Assembly (NCBI RefSeq): GCF_001697185.1
Contig: NZ_CP014224.1
Span: forward strand, 1-64,000
DNA length: 64,000 bases
Source: Wenyingzhuangia fucanilytica
GTDB taxonomy: Bacteria; Bacteroidota; Bacteroidia; Flavobacteriales; Flavobacteriaceae
Direction of reading: 5' to 3'
Made by a program: the position numbers and the translations under genes. Position 1 is the first letter of the stretch. Each line of letters begins with the position of its first letter. Below are positions 62,654 to 64,000 of this stretch, one piece after another. A model generated the notes under the pieces. That model did no database searches. It was not told where the DNA came from and saw only the letters and a list, made by a program, of their open reading frames with translations.

Positions 62654-64000
62654 TTATAACCCAGGACTATTAGAAGTGGTAGGAATTGTACCATATGCAT
62701 TACTTGTACAGGCGGTTGGGGTGTTGTAAAGAATGTTTCTCACAGTTGAAAACCTAGTAGTTGTTCCATTTACATTGATGATGTAGTTTCCATTAGAGTT
62801 GGTACCATTTGTGTTGTCAAATCTTTCTCCTAAAGAAGGTCCATAGTATTCAAAACCATTCCCCATTCCTGTGTCAGTAGGATTTTTAATCTTGCTAGTC
62901 CAATCATTACAAGGGATAAATGGTAAAAAGGATTGTTTTAATTTGGCGTTTGTAGGTTTGTAAATTGTTGTTACATTTTCTATGGTTGTGCTTTCAAAAC
63001 TACCATTTTTTAAATATCCAATTTGATTAGTGATGTATGGATCTAGAGAGCCGTTTATAGAAGCGTCAGATAATCTAATAGCCCACTGTGTGCCATTAGC
63101 TCTCTTGTATTGGTTGCCTATGAATTTAGAAGAGTTTCCAGTTCCTGATATTTTACCAGCAATAAAGTTTTTAAATTGGTTTCCTCCAGATGAGGTTAAA
63201 GCATAAGTTTTATTAGTGTCAAAAACTTCAATAAACCCGTGTTCAACTCTTACAGCAAAAGCACATCCAGTTGCGGTAATATTTCTTGCTGTAATTTTTC
63301 CGTTTTCAGTAAAGTGAGGAGAAAACATGATAGGGCAAAGTCCACTAGTACATTTTATCATATCTGCGTAAATATTTCTCAATCCAAATAACTTACCACC
63401 ATTTTTAACAGCATCTTTCATGGTTTTGTCATCAGTTTCTAGTCTAAGAGTTACTCCACCTTTACAATATAGATTTTTAAATAATACATTTGATGCAGAA
63501 TACGCTTGGATTAACCCATAACCTGTGTGTGAAATTCCTGTTTGGTTAATTTTTTCGATGACACCATTTTTAGGATAAGGTTCATTGTCAGAGTTTGATG
63601 GGATGTAATTTAGTAAGATTGATGCTAGTGAAGTTCTTCTGTCTTTAATAATAAAATTAGAGATTTTAAAATTAGATACTCTTCCCATTTTTATCACTGC
63701 CATGTTTTGGTTTAGGTTAGCGGTGGCAGATAGGTCTATTGTAAATTTTCCGCCTACACCTATAATACTAACATCAGTAACTCTAGTACCATTACCAGAA
63801 CTACCAATACTGAAAATGCGTTTAATATTATTGTTAGATGGTTTAATAATAGTTCCACTTTCTATTTCTAATTGTATTTTGGATTTTAATTTGATTTCTC
63901 CCCAGTTATACGTTTTTTTAGGGATTTTAATAATGGCTCCAGTGCTGCTATTATTAATAAGTGTTTGAAGTTGTGTACTTGTACTTCCAGTGAAATTTTT
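62654..64000 (-). CDS. iota-carrageenase-like right-handed beta-helix enzyme (GH82), 5' truncated
   Basis: Open on the minus strand from the stop at 62654 to the window edge (448 codons visible, no stop codon in frame), so the start and signal peptide lie outside. An ATG at 63703 is internal. The visible N-part (STQLQTLINNSSTGAIIKIPKKTYNWGEIKLKSKIQLEIESGTIIKPS) is a pectate-lyase-like beta-helix start. The block GYGLIQAYSASNVLFKNL...GGVTLRLETDDKTM...MFSPHFTENG matches the GH82 iota-carrageenase core as I recall it: Gln66, Glu89 and Asp91 (numbered from the internal ATG) keep the 23- and 2-residue spacings of Gln222, Glu245 and Asp247 of the Alteromonas enzyme, and His130 stands for His281. 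The end GFEYYGPSLGERFDNT fits the family. No T9SS sorting domain is seen at the C-terminus. Confidence 0.75.
   Translation of the reverse strand, partial: KNFTGSTSTQLQTLINNSSTGAIIKIPKKTYNWGEIKLKSKIQLEIESGTIIKPSNNNIKRIFSIGSSGNGTRVTDVSIIGVGGKFTIDLSATANLNQNMAVIKMGRVSNFKISNFIIKDRRTSLASILLNYIPSNSDNEPYPKNGVIEKINQTGISHTGYGLIQAYSASNVLFKNLYCKGGVTLRLETDDKTMKDAVKNGGKLFGLRNIYADMIKCTSGLCPIMFSPHFTENGKITARNITATGCAFAVRVEHGFIEVFDTNKTYALTSSGGNQFKNFIAGKISGTGNSSKFIGNQYKRANGTQWAIRLSDASINGSLDPYITNQIGYLKNGSFESTTIENVTTIYKPTNAKLKQSFLPFIPCNDWTSKIKNPTDTGMGNGFEYYGPSLGERFDNTNGTNSNGNYIINVNGTTTRFSTVRNILYNTPTACTSNAYGTIPTTSNSPGL

Noticed and set aside
62654-63703. Complete 349-residue gene starting at ATG 63703
   Set aside because: The frame stays open to base 64000 and the extra residues look like the N-terminal part of the same beta-helix, so the ATG is internal.
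63702-63968. Plus-strand open frame of 88 codons
   Set aside because: It lies antisense to the GH82-type gene and encodes a low-complexity hydrophobic sequence typical of a shadow frame.
1-64000. CRISPR array, insertion sequence, prophage, tRNA or rRNA
   Set aside because: No spaced direct repeats, transposase or integrase, phage structural genes, or tRNA/rRNA-like sequence was seen in the spacers on either strand.

Overview
The window is a chromosomal segment of a low-GC member of the Bacteroidota, most probably a marine Flavobacteriaceae. Evidence for this is the Bacteroidota promoter box TAnnTTTG in front of many genes, a protein with a type IX secretion (Por) C-terminal sorting domain, lipoproteins and beta-barrels with Bacteroidota domain families (DUF5777, DUF3078, DUF4254, DUF6428), a eukaryote-like isoleucyl-tRNA synthetase, and an iota-carrageenase-type polysaccharidase at the right edge. 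About 60 genes are packed with gaps of under 250 bases. I saw no tRNA, rRNA, insertion sequence, prophage or CRISPR array, and no stretch over 300 bases without a gene.

Layout. 1-8.7 kb: acyltransferase, omega-amidase plus aminotransferase pair, gpsA, pheS, a YceI / c-type cytochrome lipoprotein / DUF5777 barrel group, and glutamate dehydrogenase. 8.8-19.1 kb: sulfatase lipoprotein, DNA polymerase IV with a Gre-like partner, DEAD-box helicase, clpP-clpX, and dnaG. 19.1-23.9 kb: small MscS protein, a glycosyltransferase / polysaccharide deacetylase / glycosyltransferase operon, and ftsE. 24-35.8 kb: large TPR protein with an outer-membrane barrel and dgt, a T9SS cargo protein, DUF3078 and dxs. 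36-45 kb: lipoprotein, tadA, glpQ, ClC transporter, ferritin with a previously uncalled 50-residue Cys/Lys-rich protein, aspS, mscL, alr and tdk. 45-53.3 kb: flavobacterial conserved proteins, comF-like gene and glyS. 53.3-55.9 kb: an arsenic operon (arsR, DUF6428, phosphatase-like arsenate reductase, ACR3 pump). 56-60.5 kb: lspA, DksA-like gene and ileS. 60.6-64 kb: small secreted protein, DnaJ/TerB protein, bacilliredoxin and the partial iota-carrageenase.

Most genes are housekeeping. No large undescribed defence or mobile system is visible. The observations most worth a second look are: an IleRS2 whose class I HIGH motif is rearranged to GIHH, the form linked to mupirocin hyper-resistance; loss of structural zinc ligands in three separate proteins (DnaG, DksA-like, thymidine kinase); a duplicated 21-bp operator-like element in the arsenic operon; a perfect 20-bp palindrome in the leader of the bacilliredoxin gene; the small Cys/Lys-rich protein next to ferritin; and several non-ATG or leaderless starts supported by promoter position.
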